DNA of 32,561 bases from Caryophanales bacterium UBA7476 (GTDB lineage Bacteria; Bacillota_I; Bacilli_A; RF39; UBA660), in NCBI GenBank assembly GCA_002477275.1, contig DLOU01000060.1:1-32561 (forward strand). The letters run 5' to 3'. The notes below the pieces were generated by a model. It saw only the letters and a list, made by a program, of their open reading frames with translations, was not told where the DNA came from and did no database searches. The translations under genes and the position numbers were made by a program. Below are positions 7,596-15,687 of the stretch, in pieces (within the stretch, counting starts at the first letter, position 1; the number at the start of each line of letters is the position of its first letter).

Positions 7596-7611
7596 TTAAA
7601 GTAAGGTTAAA

Positions 7612-7637
7612 AGATGATAGCAATTATCATCTTTTTT
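7612..7637 (+). terminator. Terminator between the surface protein and sortase genes
   Basis: AGATGATA (7612-7619) and TATCATCT (7625-7632) form an 8-bp perfect stem with a 5-base loop, and a T-run continues to 7637. The sortase gene just behind it must depend on read-through or on its own promoter, giving more substrate than enzyme. Confidence 0.8.
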
Positions 7638-7660
7638 CTTTCTGGAGGTGTTTTACTAAT

Positions 7661-8506
7661 ATGGATGATGAAGTATTTGAATTTTATAAAAAAAGGATAA
7701 GGTTAAGATCTTGGGTTTGGGTAGTTTTGATTATAATTAGTTTTTCTATAATGGCTATTTCTGGTTATAAAATATTTTTTTGGAATAAGGATAATAAACA
7801 GATCGAAAAAGAAGTTGAAGAGATTAATAAAATTACAAATATAGAAGATGTTCCTGTTGATGAAGAAAAAGAAGAACTTGTTAATTCTCCACAAGATGAT
7901 CCAAATAATGACTATTGGAGTTATGTAAAATTACCTTTAATTAATGTTGATTTTAATGAACTTAAAAATAAAAATAAAGATACAGTGGCATTTTTAAAAG
8001 TAAATGGTACTAATATTAATTATCCTGTTGTTCAAACTAATGATAATAAATATTATTTAAGTCATTCATTTAATAAAAAGGCCAATGATGCAGGATGGGT
8101 ATTCTTAGATTATCGTAATAATATTGATAAGTTACAAGATAATACAATAATTTATGCTCATGGAAGACTTGATAAGACTATGTTTGGTAGTTTAAAAAAT
8201 ATTTTTAGTAATAATTGGTATAAGGATACTGACAATTATGTTATAAATTTATCTACACCTTCAGAAAATACTTTATGGCAGGTTATTTCTGTTTATAAGA
8301 TTCCGACTGAGACTTATTATTTAACTACTAATTTTGGAACAGAAAAGTCACATCAAAAATTTATAGATACTATAATTTCTAGAAGTAAATATGATTTTGG
8401 AGCTAGTGTTAATACTAATGATAAAATATTAACTTTATCTACTTGTTATAATGATAGGGAAAAAGTTGTTTTACATGCTAGACTTATAAAAAAACGAAAA
8501 AGATAG
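7661..8506 (+). CDS. srtB: Class B sortase
   Basis: A 281-aa membrane-anchored transpeptidase that cleaves a sorting motif and joins surface proteins to cell-wall peptide. There is one N-terminal membrane segment (about 17-41) and an acidic linker. The sortase domain (about 100-278) has NINYPVVQTNDNKYYLSHSF, His167 in YAHG, Cys262 in LSTC and Arg274 in VLHAR, the catalytic triad. Length and motifs suit class B. Start ATG at 7661 follows GGAGGTG. Its likely substrate is the VPNTYD protein immediately upstream. Class B sortases are common cargo in conjugation modules of Tn1549-like ICEs, so this pair fits the element. Confidence 0.9.
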   Translation: MDDEVFEFYKKRIRLRSWVWVVLIIISFSIMAISGYKIFFWNKDNKQIEKEVEEINKITNIEDVPVDEEKEELVNSPQDDPNNDYWSYVKLPLINVDFNELKNKNKDTVAFLKVNGTNINYPVVQTNDNKYYLSHSFNKKANDAGWVFLDYRNNIDKLQDNTIIYAHGRLDKTMFGSLKNIFSNNWYKDTDNYVINLSTPSENTLWQVISVYKIPTETYYLTTNFGTEKSHQKFIDTIISRSKYDFGASVNTNDKILTLSTCYNDREKVVLHARLIKKRKR

Positions 8507-8548
8507 AATATTTATTTAAATTATTCTAGAAGAATGGAGTGATGAAAT

Positions 8549-9043
8549 TTGGATGTTTTAGACAATAAATGTCCGACCTGTGGTGCTAAGATAGAATTTA
8601 ATCCTAAAAACCAGTTATGGGATTGTAGTTATTGTGGAAATAAGTTTACTTTAGAGGAAATGAAAAAATATAATAATGCTAGTTCCAAAAAGGTTAATAA
8701 TAATGCGACTTCTTTTAAAAAGTTAGATGAAATGGATGTTTATAGATGTAAAAATTGTGGGGCTGAAGTTATGGCTGATGAGACTACTACTGCAACATTT
8801 TGTGTTTATTGTGGTAGTACTGCTATTTTAAAGGAAAAAATTACAGATGGAGTTGCTCCTAGTATGTTAATTCCTTTTAAGAAGGTTAAGGAGGATGCTA
8901 TTTTAGCTTTTAAGGGTCTTTCTAAAGGTAGACCTTTGATGCCAAAGTTGTTTAACAAAGAGGAAAATATAAAAAAGATATCTGGAGTTTATATTCCTTT
9001 TTGGATCTATGATTTAAAGGTATATAACAGTAAAATCAATTAA
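8549..9043 (+). pseudogene. Zinc-ribbon protein, truncated at its 3' side
   Basis: A 164-aa frame with TFIIB-like zinc ribbons: CPTC...CSYC near residues 8-30 and CKNC...CVYC near 70-92. After this come VAPSMLIPFKKVKEDAI and SGVYIPFWIYD, typical of larger bacterial zinc-ribbon proteins of about 350 aa, which usually continue with a long beta-rich region and membrane segments. Here homology-like sequence stops at about 9018 and only VYNSKIN follows before the stop. The TTG start at 8549 has GGAG upstream. The break coincides with the start-less PrgI-like frame, so one rearrangement cut both. Function unknown. Confidence 0.65.
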
Positions 9044-9320
9044 AAGAAATTTAGGTTTTAAAGGAATAGAGATTTCGGATGTAGTAATTGCACTTCCAAT
9101 TATAATATCATTTATAGTTTTATTTTGTTTTACACCACTAAAAATACCTGCATTAGTCTTTTTAATGATAGGTGTTTTTTGTTTATTACCAATTAATGTA
9201 AGCAAAAAGAACAGAATGTATAAAGTAATTGGTCTGATGTTTAGATATATTATAAGAATTAAAACATTCGTATATCAAGAGAAAGGACAGGTGAATAATT
9301 TTGAAGAAAAAACAAGTTAG
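9018..9320 (+). pseudogene. PrgI/TcpE-like conjugation membrane protein lacking a start
   Basis: An open frame of about 100 codons reads ITVKSIKRNLGFKGIEISD, then two membrane segments (VVIALPIIISFIVLFCF and IPALVFLMIGVFCLLPI), then a basic cytoplasmic tail. It overlaps the start of the VirB4 gene by 20 bases. A small two-helix protein directly before VirB4 is the usual position of PrgI/TcpE (VirB3-like) proteins of Gram-positive T4SS. No ATG, GTG or TTG is in frame between the stop at 9015-9017 and the second membrane helix, so the 5' end with its ribosome site is missing at the 9018-9026 join. Family call is from topology and position. Confidence 0.6.
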
Positions 9321-11814
9321 TTCTGAAGAAAAGAAAAAACTTAAAGAAGAAAAGATTATAGCAAAATTTAAGAAAAAGAAAGAAAAGAAGAATCTTAATT
9401 ACATATCTAAAAGCATATTAAAAAATAAAATTAAAAATTCACAGGTATTTACTAATTCGCAATATGTAGAAGATAATGGTATTATAAAACTTCGTGATAA
9501 TTCTTATGCAAGAGTATTTTCAGTTGATGCTATTGATTTATCTTTAACTTCTAATATTCAAAAAAATAATTTCTTTAATCAATTAAAATATTTATATCAA
9601 TTAAAGGATCTTAATTTAAGAATCTATAAATTAGATGATATGATATATCTTAATGCAAATAAAGATTATTATAGTAATTTAATTGAAGAATATAAAAATG
9701 ATGAAAATAGAATTAGATTTCTAAAAGAAAGATATGAAAGATTAGAAATATTAGAAAGAGAACATTTAACTACTACTAGTAGATATTATTTTGTCTTAAT
9801 TAATGATAATGATAAAGCATTAGAACATATTGCTGAAGAAGTAGAAATGCAATGTTATAATATGACACCTAGATTAAATATTCAGAAAATAACTAATAAA
9901 CTTGAAATATATCAGTTTTTAGTAAATCTATATTTAACTAGTGCTAATATAGAACAATTAGTTTGGAGTGATTTAATAGAGTTAGTTGCTCCTTTTTTTG
10001 TTAATGAAAATATGGGTAGCATTAAAGTTGATGAAGATGAAATTCAAATTGTAACAATTAAGAAATTACCACCATTTATTGATGAATTGTTTTTTGAAGA
10101 ATTATTTAATGTACCAGATACTAGAAGTTGTATTCATATAAAAGATACAATTCCTACTGATGAGTTGGTAAGAAGATTAGATAGTAATTATGAATTTTTG
10201 ATGTCGGAGCGAAGTACAACAAGAAAATTATCTGATGCAACATCTATGGATGCAGAAAGAGAAAATTTTCAGGCACTTATGACCCAAATAAAAAATGGAG
10301 ATGAAAAGATTAAAGAAGTTGACTTTATAATTGTTATTAAAGGAACTAAAAAGCAAAGAGAAGATAAGTTAAAGGAATTAAAGAAAATAGCAGATATTTA
10401 TCAAATAAAACTTGATACTCCTAGAATGAGGCAATTAGAAGGTTGGCAATCATTTGATATAACTAAAAATGGATTTGAAGATTATCATAATTATCTTCCA
10501 AGTTTAACTTTATCTGCATCATTTCCACTTACAATTACAAACTTTAATGATGAAACAGGTTATATGATAGGATCAGATATTCATACGGCATTACCAACAA
10601 TATTTGATATGTTTCATAAAGATCCTACAAGACCATCAAGTAATTTGGCAATAGTTGCCTCAACAGGTGGTGGAAAAAGTTTCACTTTAAAGAAAATGAT
10701 AGTAAACGAAATAGCTAGAGGAAATAAATGCTTTTTGTTTGATGCTGAAGGAGAATATAAAAAAATAGTTTCGGATATTTATCATGGAGAATACATAGAT
10801 TTGTATTCTTCTAGTGGGGGAATAATAAATCCTCTGCAGGTTAGATTTTTACCTAGTGATAGAGAAGAAAAGAATGATTCAGCAGTAGATAAGGTAAATT
10901 ATGAAGATTGTCCTTTAGCAAAGCATTTAGGATCACTTGAAACATTTATTAAATGTGCTTTTGAAGAAATTAAAGAAAGTGAAGTAGTAGTTATGCTTGA
11001 TATGATAGAAAAATTATATAAAAGATTTGGCATAACTAAAAATACAAAAATATCTGCTTTAGAAAAATTGGAAAATACTGATTATCCTATTTTTAATGAT
11101 TTAATAGAATTTTTACCAGATTATAGAAATATGATTACAAATACTGAACAATTAAAAATAGTTGATAAGTTAGAAATATTATTAGATAGATTTAAAGTAG
11201 GTACTGATGCAATGTTATTTAATGGTTATACATCAGTTAATCTTGATGCAGACTTAATAGCATTTAATGTAAAAGATTTATTGTATAGTAAAAATAAAAG
11301 AATTATTACAACTCAATTGGTTAATTTGCTAACTTACTTAAACAATATAATTGTTAGTAATAAGATAATAAATGATAAAGAAAAATATAAAAAACGAATA
11401 CATAATATAGCAGTTATAGTAGATGAATTTCACTTGTATTTAAAAAATACTGATAGTGAAGTTCTTTTAACTTTTGAACAAATTGCAAGAAGAATTAGAA
11501 AATATCATGGTGCATTTATTCCTGCTACACAAAGTATTCATGATTTTATTGGGGATGATGATTCAGTTAGAAGTGCGACAGCTATTTTTAATAACTGTCA
11601 ATATCAATTAGTAGGTATGCTTAAAGAAGATGATTTGACTACTTATTTAAAATTGTTTTATCAAAACCCACTTACAGATACTCAAAAAGAATTTTTAATG
11701 CAAGCCGAAATGGGAGAGTTCTTATTAACTATTAATTCCAAAAAGCGAATAAGGGTTAAGATTTTAGCAACACCACTTGAAGTTGAATTAATGGGAGAGG
11801 AACTTAAACTATGA
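9301..11814 (+). CDS. virB4: VirB4-family conjugation ATPase
   Basis: An 837-aa ATPase that powers the type IV secretion channel at the cytoplasmic membrane. It has a very basic N-terminus, a CagE/TrbE/VirB-like N-terminal domain (about 50-400), Walker A ASTGGGKS with Lys459, and Walker B VIVDEFH (Asp708, Glu709). The RRIRKYHGAFIPATQS segment after it is typical of the VirB4/TraE family. TTG at 9301 follows AGGACAG. Its start lies within the PrgI-like frame and its stop overlaps the next gene by four bases, so the module is translationally coupled. The gene is full length. Confidence 0.93.
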   Translation: MKKKQVSSEEKKKLKEEKIIAKFKKKKEKKNLNYISKSILKNKIKNSQVFTNSQYVEDNGIIKLRDNSYARVFSVDAIDLSLTSNIQKNNFFNQLKYLYQLKDLNLRIYKLDDMIYLNANKDYYSNLIEEYKNDENRIRFLKERYERLEILEREHLTTTSRYYFVLINDNDKALEHIAEEVEMQCYNMTPRLNIQKITNKLEIYQFLVNLYLTSANIEQLVWSDLIELVAPFFVNENMGSIKVDEDEIQIVTIKKLPPFIDELFFEELFNVPDTRSCIHIKDTIPTDELVRRLDSNYEFLMSERSTTRKLSDATSMDAERENFQALMTQIKNGDEKIKEVDFIIVIKGTKKQREDKLKELKKIADIYQIKLDTPRMRQLEGWQSFDITKNGFEDYHNYLPSLTLSASFPLTITNFNDETGYMIGSDIHTALPTIFDMFHKDPTRPSSNLAIVASTGGGKSFTLKKMIVNEIARGNKCFLFDAEGEYKKIVSDIYHGEYIDLYSSSGGIINPLQVRFLPSDREEKNDSAVDKVNYEDCPLAKHLGSLETFIKCAFEEIKESEVVVMLDMIEKLYKRFGITKNTKISALEKLENTDYPIFNDLIEFLPDYRNMITNTEQLKIVDKLEILLDRFKVGTDAMLFNGYTSVNLDADLIAFNVKDLLYSKNKRIITTQLVNLLTYLNNIIVSNKIINDKEKYKKRIHNIAVIVDEFHLYLKNTDSEVLLTFEQIARRIRKYHGAFIPATQSIHDFIGDDDSVRSATAIFNNCQYQLVGMLKEDDLTTYLKLFYQNPLTDTQKEFLMQAEMGEFLLTINSKKRIRVKILATPLEVELMGEELKL

Positions 11815-11996
11815 ACGAGCAACTAACTGATGAACAATTAAGAGAAAAGTTTAAGAAAATATTTAATGAAGAATTTGATGATCCAAATGAATCTTTTATG
11901 GATTTTTTGTTAGATTTAATTCCAAAAGAAATATTATTAAAGGTTTTATCAGTTGGGAATAGTTATTATTATTCTCAATTTAAGAAATATAAATAA
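11811..11996 (+). CDS. Small 61-aa protein in the transfer operon
   Basis: A 61-aa acidic protein (MNEQLTDEQLREKFKKIFNE at the start, Tyr-rich end). It overlaps the VirB4 stop as ATGA and its own TAA shares a base with the next ATG (TAATG). Such tight coupling on both sides supports a real gene. No membrane segment is clear and no family is recognised; a structural role in the T4SS is possible only by position. Confidence 0.6.
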   Translation: MNEQLTDEQLREKFKKIFNEEFDDPNESFMDFLLDLIPKEILLKVLSVGNSYYYSQFKKYK

Positions 11997-12928
11997 TGAA
12001 CGATAAAAAGAAAAAGAAAAAAAATATTTTTCTAAAAATTATTGGTGGAAGTTCGATTTTAACTATAGCATTTGTTATGGTTATTTTAATTTGTGTACTT
12101 ATGATATTAGATTTTTTTGGTACTAACTTAACAAAAGAAAAGGTACAAAATAATGCTGACTATGCAGATTCTTATATTAGTACAGTAAATAAAAATTTAA
12201 AAAATGGTTATGTTCCACTTCAAAGAATTTTATATTTTTATTTGGAAGATAGTAGTCTAACAATAGATACACTTTATACAATGAATCAAAATGTTGAAGC
12301 AAAAACAACAAAAGAAATTACAACTGTATGTGAAGATCAACGAGTAAAAAATCATGGTGCTTGTACTGATTCTAATTTAAAAGAGAACGAAGAATACCTT
12401 GTTGTAACAACAGGAAGATTTAATTTTCCTCTTGATACAAATTATACAGTAACAAGTTTTTATAATGAGCAACGAGTAATTTATGGAGAATCAAATGTTC
12501 ATAGTGGTTGGGATTTTGCAGTTCCTGCTCAAACTCCTGTTTATTCAGTTTGTAGTGGTACAGTTGAAAAAGTAAACTACACTCAAAATGAAAATATACC
12601 ATACGATCAAAGTGGTAATAGTGTAGGTAATACTATAACAATAAAATGTGATGAAGATTATGCTGAAACTTATTATGTAGTATTCGCTCATCTTTATCCA
12701 AATAGTGCAAAGGTTAGTGTTGGAGATAAGGTAAATCATTGGACAGAAATCGCAAGTGCAGGAACAACAGGACATTCAACAGGAAATCATCTTCATTATC
12801 AAGTTCATAATGCAAATAGAGAACTTCTTGATGGAATGCAACTTGTAGATTTAACTTTATCAAGAACAACAAATAATGATTATTTTGAAGATAGATTTAA
12901 TAGGGTGGAAGCACCTTATAAACCTTAA
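11996..12928 (+). CDS. Membrane-anchored M23 peptidase of the transfer apparatus
   Basis: A 310-aa protein with a Lys-rich cytoplasmic head, one membrane segment (about 13-42), an extracellular linker (45-145) and a C-terminal peptidase M23 (LytM) domain (about 150-290). Zinc and catalytic residues are visible: His169 and Asp173 in VHSGWDFAV, His232 in FAHL, and His265/His267 in HLHYQV. It is expected to open peptidoglycan for the mating channel, a role held by VirB1-like hydrolases in Gram-positive conjugation. It is the last gene of the VirB4 operon, and the repeat region and mobilisation genes follow. Confidence 0.88.
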   Translation: MNDKKKKKKNIFLKIIGGSSILTIAFVMVILICVLMILDFFGTNLTKEKVQNNADYADSYISTVNKNLKNGYVPLQRILYFYLEDSSLTIDTLYTMNQNVEAKTTKEITTVCEDQRVKNHGACTDSNLKENEEYLVVTTGRFNFPLDTNYTVTSFYNEQRVIYGESNVHSGWDFAVPAQTPVYSVCSGTVEKVNYTQNENIPYDQSGNSVGNTITIKCDEDYAETYYVVFAHLYPNSAKVSVGDKVNHWTEIASAGTTGHSTGNHLHYQVHNANRELLDGMQLVDLTLSRTTNNDYFEDRFNRVEAPYKP

Positions 12929-12936
12929 TTTTAAGA

Positions 12937-12969
12937 GAGTAGCCACTTTCAAATAAAAAAGTAGTCATT
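12937..12969 (+). repeat. 33-bp direct repeat, copy 1
   Basis: GAGTAGCCACTTTCAAAT begins the unit, which ends AGTAGTCATT. It matches 13003-13035 except in the few bases after AAAT and at one A/G. The hairpin seen in copy 2 is imperfect here. Confidence 0.85.
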
Positions 12970-13002
12970 AAGTTTATTGAAATTAAAAGAAAAAATAATA
13001 CA

Positions 13003-13035
13003 GAGTAGCCACTTTCAAATGGGAAAGTGGTCATT
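13003..13035 (+). repeat. 33-bp direct repeat, copy 2, with hairpin
   Basis: This unit starts with the same GAGTAGCCACTTTCAAAT. CCACTTTC (13009-13016) pairs perfectly with GAAAGTGG (13023-13030). A third copy of its first 14 bases lies inverted at 13173-13186. Confidence 0.85.
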
Positions 13036-13172
13036 TTTGCAAGTGCAAAAATAGTAAGACACCATAATTTATACTTGATTTTATAAGTAAAAATTGAGTT
13101 TGTGGTGTCGTTCCCCTTATGCCCATTAAAAATAGGAACTATTTTTATTAGTTTTCTACCATTGAAAATGCA

Positions 13173-13186
13173 GAAAGTGGCTACTC
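13173..13186 (-). repeat. Inverted third copy of the repeat
   Basis: GAAAGTGGCTACTC is the exact reverse complement of GAGTAGCCACTTTC found at 12937 and 13003. It stands 25 bases before the ATG at 13211, next to that gene's ribosome site, so it may also act as an operator. Confidence 0.8.
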
Positions 13187-13210
13187 TAAATATTTATGAT
13201 TGGAGGTTTT

Positions 13211-13420
13211 ATGATTAAAGGTAATATAAGAACAACTTTAAGAATTGATAATAATTTAAAGACAAGAATAGAGTTGTTAGCTGTTAAAAATAATTTAAGT
13301 TTTAATAAAATGCTTATATATATTATCGAACTTGGTTATGGAACATATATGAGAAAGTTTGATAATTATTATGAAGAACAAAATAAAAAAATTAAAAGTG
13401 AGGTGTTAAAAGATGAGTAG
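13211..13420 (+). CDS. Ribbon-helix-helix DNA-binding protein
   Basis: A 69-aa protein. RTTLRIDNNLKTRIELLAVKNNLSFNKMLIYIIELG has the beta-strand/helix/helix pattern of Arc/CopG proteins. ATG at 13211 is chosen over the upstream ATG at 13196 because TTGGAGG (13200-13206) is well spaced for it. It lies directly behind the inverted repeats and is the first of four overlapping mobilisation genes. It may bind these repeats as a relaxosome component and repress its own operon; that is inferred from position. Confidence 0.75.
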   Translation: MIKGNIRTTLRIDNNLKTRIELLAVKNNLSFNKMLIYIIELGYGTYMRKFDNYYEEQNKKIKSEVLKDE

Positions 13421-13820
13421 GATTCGTGTTTATACAGATGAAGAAATTAGATCATTATTTAATAGTGGTAATGTAGCAAGTATTAAAAATAAAAGTCAAA
13501 TAGTTTACAAAAAAGAGTTTAAACTATGGGCTATCTATGAAAAATTATCACATCCTGAAAAAACTGCTAGACAGATTTTTGAAAGTGCAGGTTTTGATAT
13601 GAAAATACTTGATGATAGAACTCCACAAAAAAGATTATGTTCTTGGATAAAAAAATATAAAATGTATGGAGATGAATATTTTATAGAAATAAATAAATAT
13701 ACATATACTTCAAAAAATAAAAATATTAAGCAAGTAAAGTTTATTAATGAAGATACAAAATATTTTTTATTAAAAATAGATAATGATAAAATAAATATTA
13801 TTCCTGTATCGTTAAGGTAA
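13413..13820 (+). CDS. HTH protein resembling transposase helix-turn-helix domains
   Basis: A 135-aa protein overlapping the previous gene by eight bases. The N-terminal 90 residues read VYTDEEIRSLFNSGNVASI, then FKLWAIYEKLSHPEKTARQIFESAGFDMKIL and KRLCSWIKKYK. This resembles the HTH segment of IS3/IS150-type transposase OrfA-like proteins. There is no catalytic DDE part, and the C-terminal 45 residues are a basic/beta extension. Because it sits inside a tight mobilisation operon, it is more likely a recruited DNA-binding accessory than an insertion sequence remnant. Exact function unknown. Confidence 0.6.
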   Translation: MSRIRVYTDEEIRSLFNSGNVASIKNKSQIVYKKEFKLWAIYEKLSHPEKTARQIFESAGFDMKILDDRTPQKRLCSWIKKYKMYGDEYFIEINKYTYTSKNKNIKQVKFINEDTKYFLLKIDNDKINIIPVSLR

Positions 13821-13828
13821 GTATAGTA

Positions 13829-14158
13829 ATGAAAAAATTGACAATAAGAGTAGAAGATTATATGTATGATAGACTTAATCTTACTGCAACTGAAAATAAA
13901 ACATCGGTTAATAAAATAATTGCATCTGTGTTAAAACAGTATATGGATCAACCTAAAGAAATTAATTTTATAAAAGAAATTGATAATAGATTAAATAATA
14001 TTTCAAAACAAATTGATACTATATCAAAAAGACAGTATCTACATTTTAATGTATCATCACAACATTTTGCTAATCATAGTTATTTATCTAATGCTGATGT
14101 TAAGGAAGATAAATGTTTAAATGAAGTTTTAGGAAAAAATAAAATGTATCATGAGTAA
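13829..14158 (+). CDS. Relaxosome accessory protein, MobC-like
   Basis: A 109-aa protein with an N-terminal ribbon-helix-helix (KKLTIRVEDYMYDRLNLTATENKTSVNKII), then a short coiled coil (FIKEIDNRLNNISKQIDTI) and a flexible tail. A small DNA-binding protein of this plan immediately before a relaxase is typical of MobC-type accessories that guide the relaxase to oriT. It starts eight bases after the previous stop and overlaps the relaxase start by eight bases. Confidence 0.7.
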   Translation: MKKLTIRVEDYMYDRLNLTATENKTSVNKIIASVLKQYMDQPKEINFIKEIDNRLNNISKQIDTISKRQYLHFNVSSQHFANHSYLSNADVKEDKCLNEVLGKNKMYHE

Positions 14159-15506
14159 AAAAAGTCCTAATGTTATTTTTAAAAGCAAATATTGTTTAGC
14201 ATTAAGTAGTATAGATAATAAAAATAAATCTTCCAATTATAAAGAAGATAGATTAAAAGATGTTGATGATATGGTAGATTATTTTTCTAATGTTAAGAAA
14301 AAAGTAGTAGGTATGTTTGAATATTATATGGGACATACTCGTGGAGAAAGTGTTAATCTAGTTTTAGAAAATGGTAATTATGCAACAAAGCAAGATGTTA
14401 AAAAAATTAAAAATGATTATAAAAAGTATATAGAAAAATCTAATTTGTGGAAAGGTATTATTAGTTTTAAACCTGAATATATCTCCGAAAACATTTCTAT
14501 TAAAGATTTAGAACAAAAAATGGCTAAAGAAATAATGCCACAGTTCTTAAAATATTGTGGGTTTAAGGATATTAAAAATATGAGTTATGTATTTTCAATT
14601 CATACTAATAAAAAACATCCACATATACATATCGCTTTTATAGAAAAAAAGCCAAATTATCTTTATTGTGATAATAAAGTTAATTATAGAAGAAAAGGTA
14701 AAATTACAATAGATGAACAAAGGTATTTAAAAAGATTAATTGAACTTACTATTGAAAGAGAAAAGTATTATAATCCTATGTTAAAAAAGACTAATGAAGA
14801 TATTGATTATTTGAAATCATATTTTGATCCTAATGAAAAAAACTTTATTCTTAAAAATGCAAATGAAATTTTTGTGGAAGAAAAAATTTTAAAATTGGGA
14901 GAACTATTAAAAGAGTATAGAAGTTTAAATAATCAAAACTCAAAAAAAATTAAATATAATTCTATTAAAAATAATGATTTAGGAAAAGAAATAAAACTTT
15001 TAACAAAAGATATAAAAAAGTATTTATTTAATGATGAAACATCTATTTTATATTCTAGTAAAAAGGATATAGAAAAAGATTTAGATTCGCTAAATCAATA
15101 TTTTGAAAAATTAGATAATGATAATAATATTAAAAGTAATATATCTGGTAATAGTATTGTTAATAAAAAAGAAGAATATATAGATAATTACATATATAAT
15201 TCTATTGTTAATCATTCGTTATACAAATATGAAAAAGTTTCTATGATTGTAAAAAGTAAAACTCATAGTGATAAAATCACTATTGAAGATTTAATCCAAG
15301 AAATAGCATATCAAAATAATTTAAAAGAAGTTAAACAAAATAATCAACAAATAAGAAAAAAGGTATTAGATAATTATTTTAAAAATGGTAATACTATAAA
15401 TATGTTTCCAAGTAAGTATAAGATGGAAAAAGCTATTAAAAATATAAATTATGAAATGGAAAAAGCATCTCAAGAATTTAGTAAATTATTTGATTATGAA
15501 AAATAA
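14151..15506 (+). CDS. Relaxase (MOBP-type, MobL-like)
   Basis: A 451-aa DNA strand transferase that would nick oriT and lead the single strand into the channel. The histidine triad is visible in SIHTNKKHPHIHIAFIEKK (His151, His156, His158, His160). A Tyr pair in MFEYYMG (Tyr58, Tyr59) is the best candidate nucleophile. The domain covers about 1-200. The remaining 250 residues are Lys/Asn-rich and mostly helical, with no helicase or primase domain. The gene is the last of the overlapping mobilisation genes behind the candidate oriT. Assignment to MOBP/MobL is by motif order only. Confidence 0.85.
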   Translation: MSKKSPNVIFKSKYCLALSSIDNKNKSSNYKEDRLKDVDDMVDYFSNVKKKVVGMFEYYMGHTRGESVNLVLENGNYATKQDVKKIKNDYKKYIEKSNLWKGIISFKPEYISENISIKDLEQKMAKEIMPQFLKYCGFKDIKNMSYVFSIHTNKKHPHIHIAFIEKKPNYLYCDNKVNYRRKGKITIDEQRYLKRLIELTIEREKYYNPMLKKTNEDIDYLKSYFDPNEKNFILKNANEIFVEEKILKLGELLKEYRSLNNQNSKKIKYNSIKNNDLGKEIKLLTKDIKKYLFNDETSILYSSKKDIEKDLDSLNQYFEKLDNDNNIKSNISGNSIVNKKEEYIDNYIYNSIVNHSLYKYEKVSMIVKSKTHSDKITIEDLIQEIAYQNNLKEVKQNNQQIRKKVLDNYFKNGNTINMFPSKYKMEKAIKNINYEMEKASQEFSKLFDYEK

Positions 15507-15507
15507 T

Positions 15508-15630
15508 TTTATTGTAGCGTTTATTGTAATATTTATTGTAACACTGGTTGTTACAATAAAATTCTAAATGTCTATTTTAAAAAGGAAAAACGACTGGTTT
15601 ATTGTAACAAAAAAACAATTTATTGTAACA
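15508..15630 (+). repeat. Array of TTTATTGTAACA repeats, operator or iterons
   Basis: Six copies of a 12-bp motif fill the gap before the regulator gene. Direct copies start at 15508 and 15520 (diverged ends) and at 15532, in exact 12-bp steps. An inverted copy TGTTACAATAAA (15549-15560) forms a perfect 12-bp inverted repeat with the third copy, around CTGGT. Two more direct copies lie at 15598-15609 and 15619-15630, 21 bases apart. ACTGG occurs beside two of them. This is a designed-looking binding array, most simply for the protein encoded at 15688. Confidence 0.8.
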
Positions 15631-15687
15631 ATTTATATTTCTATTTTGTGAAAAATAGTATATAATTATATAAGGAGATGATAGTTC

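Larger units (their letters stand above)
13003..13186. other. Candidate origin of transfer (oriT)
   Basis: Nested structures lie just upstream of the relaxosome and relaxase genes. They are the CCACTTTC/GAAAGTGG hairpin, TTTTTGC/GCAAAAA (13034-13051), and a larger stem GACACCA (13058-13064) with TGGTGTC (13103-13109) holding TACTT/AAGTA inside. After the large stem comes GTTCCCCTTATGCCC, a C-rich single-strand-like stretch where a nick site would be expected. The flanks are closed by the inverted GAGTAGCCACTTTC copies. No coding frame is present. Position and architecture support oriT; the nick position is not known. Confidence 0.55.

Noticed and set aside
9027..9043. Short zinc-ribbon protein as a complete natural gene
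   Set aside because: The usual continuation after PFWIYD is absent and the break coincides with the start-less PrgI-like frame.
13058..13109. GACACCA/TGGTGTC stem as terminator of the M23 operon
   Set aside because: No T-run follows and the loop is long; the place before the mobilisation genes fits oriT better.
13413..13820. Insertion sequence remnant
   Set aside because: The frame is intact, overlaps its neighbour by eight bases and has no terminal repeats or catalytic fragment nearby.
15508..15630. CRISPR array
   Set aside because: The repeats are 12 bp with irregular and very short spacers, one copy is inverted, and no cas gene is present.
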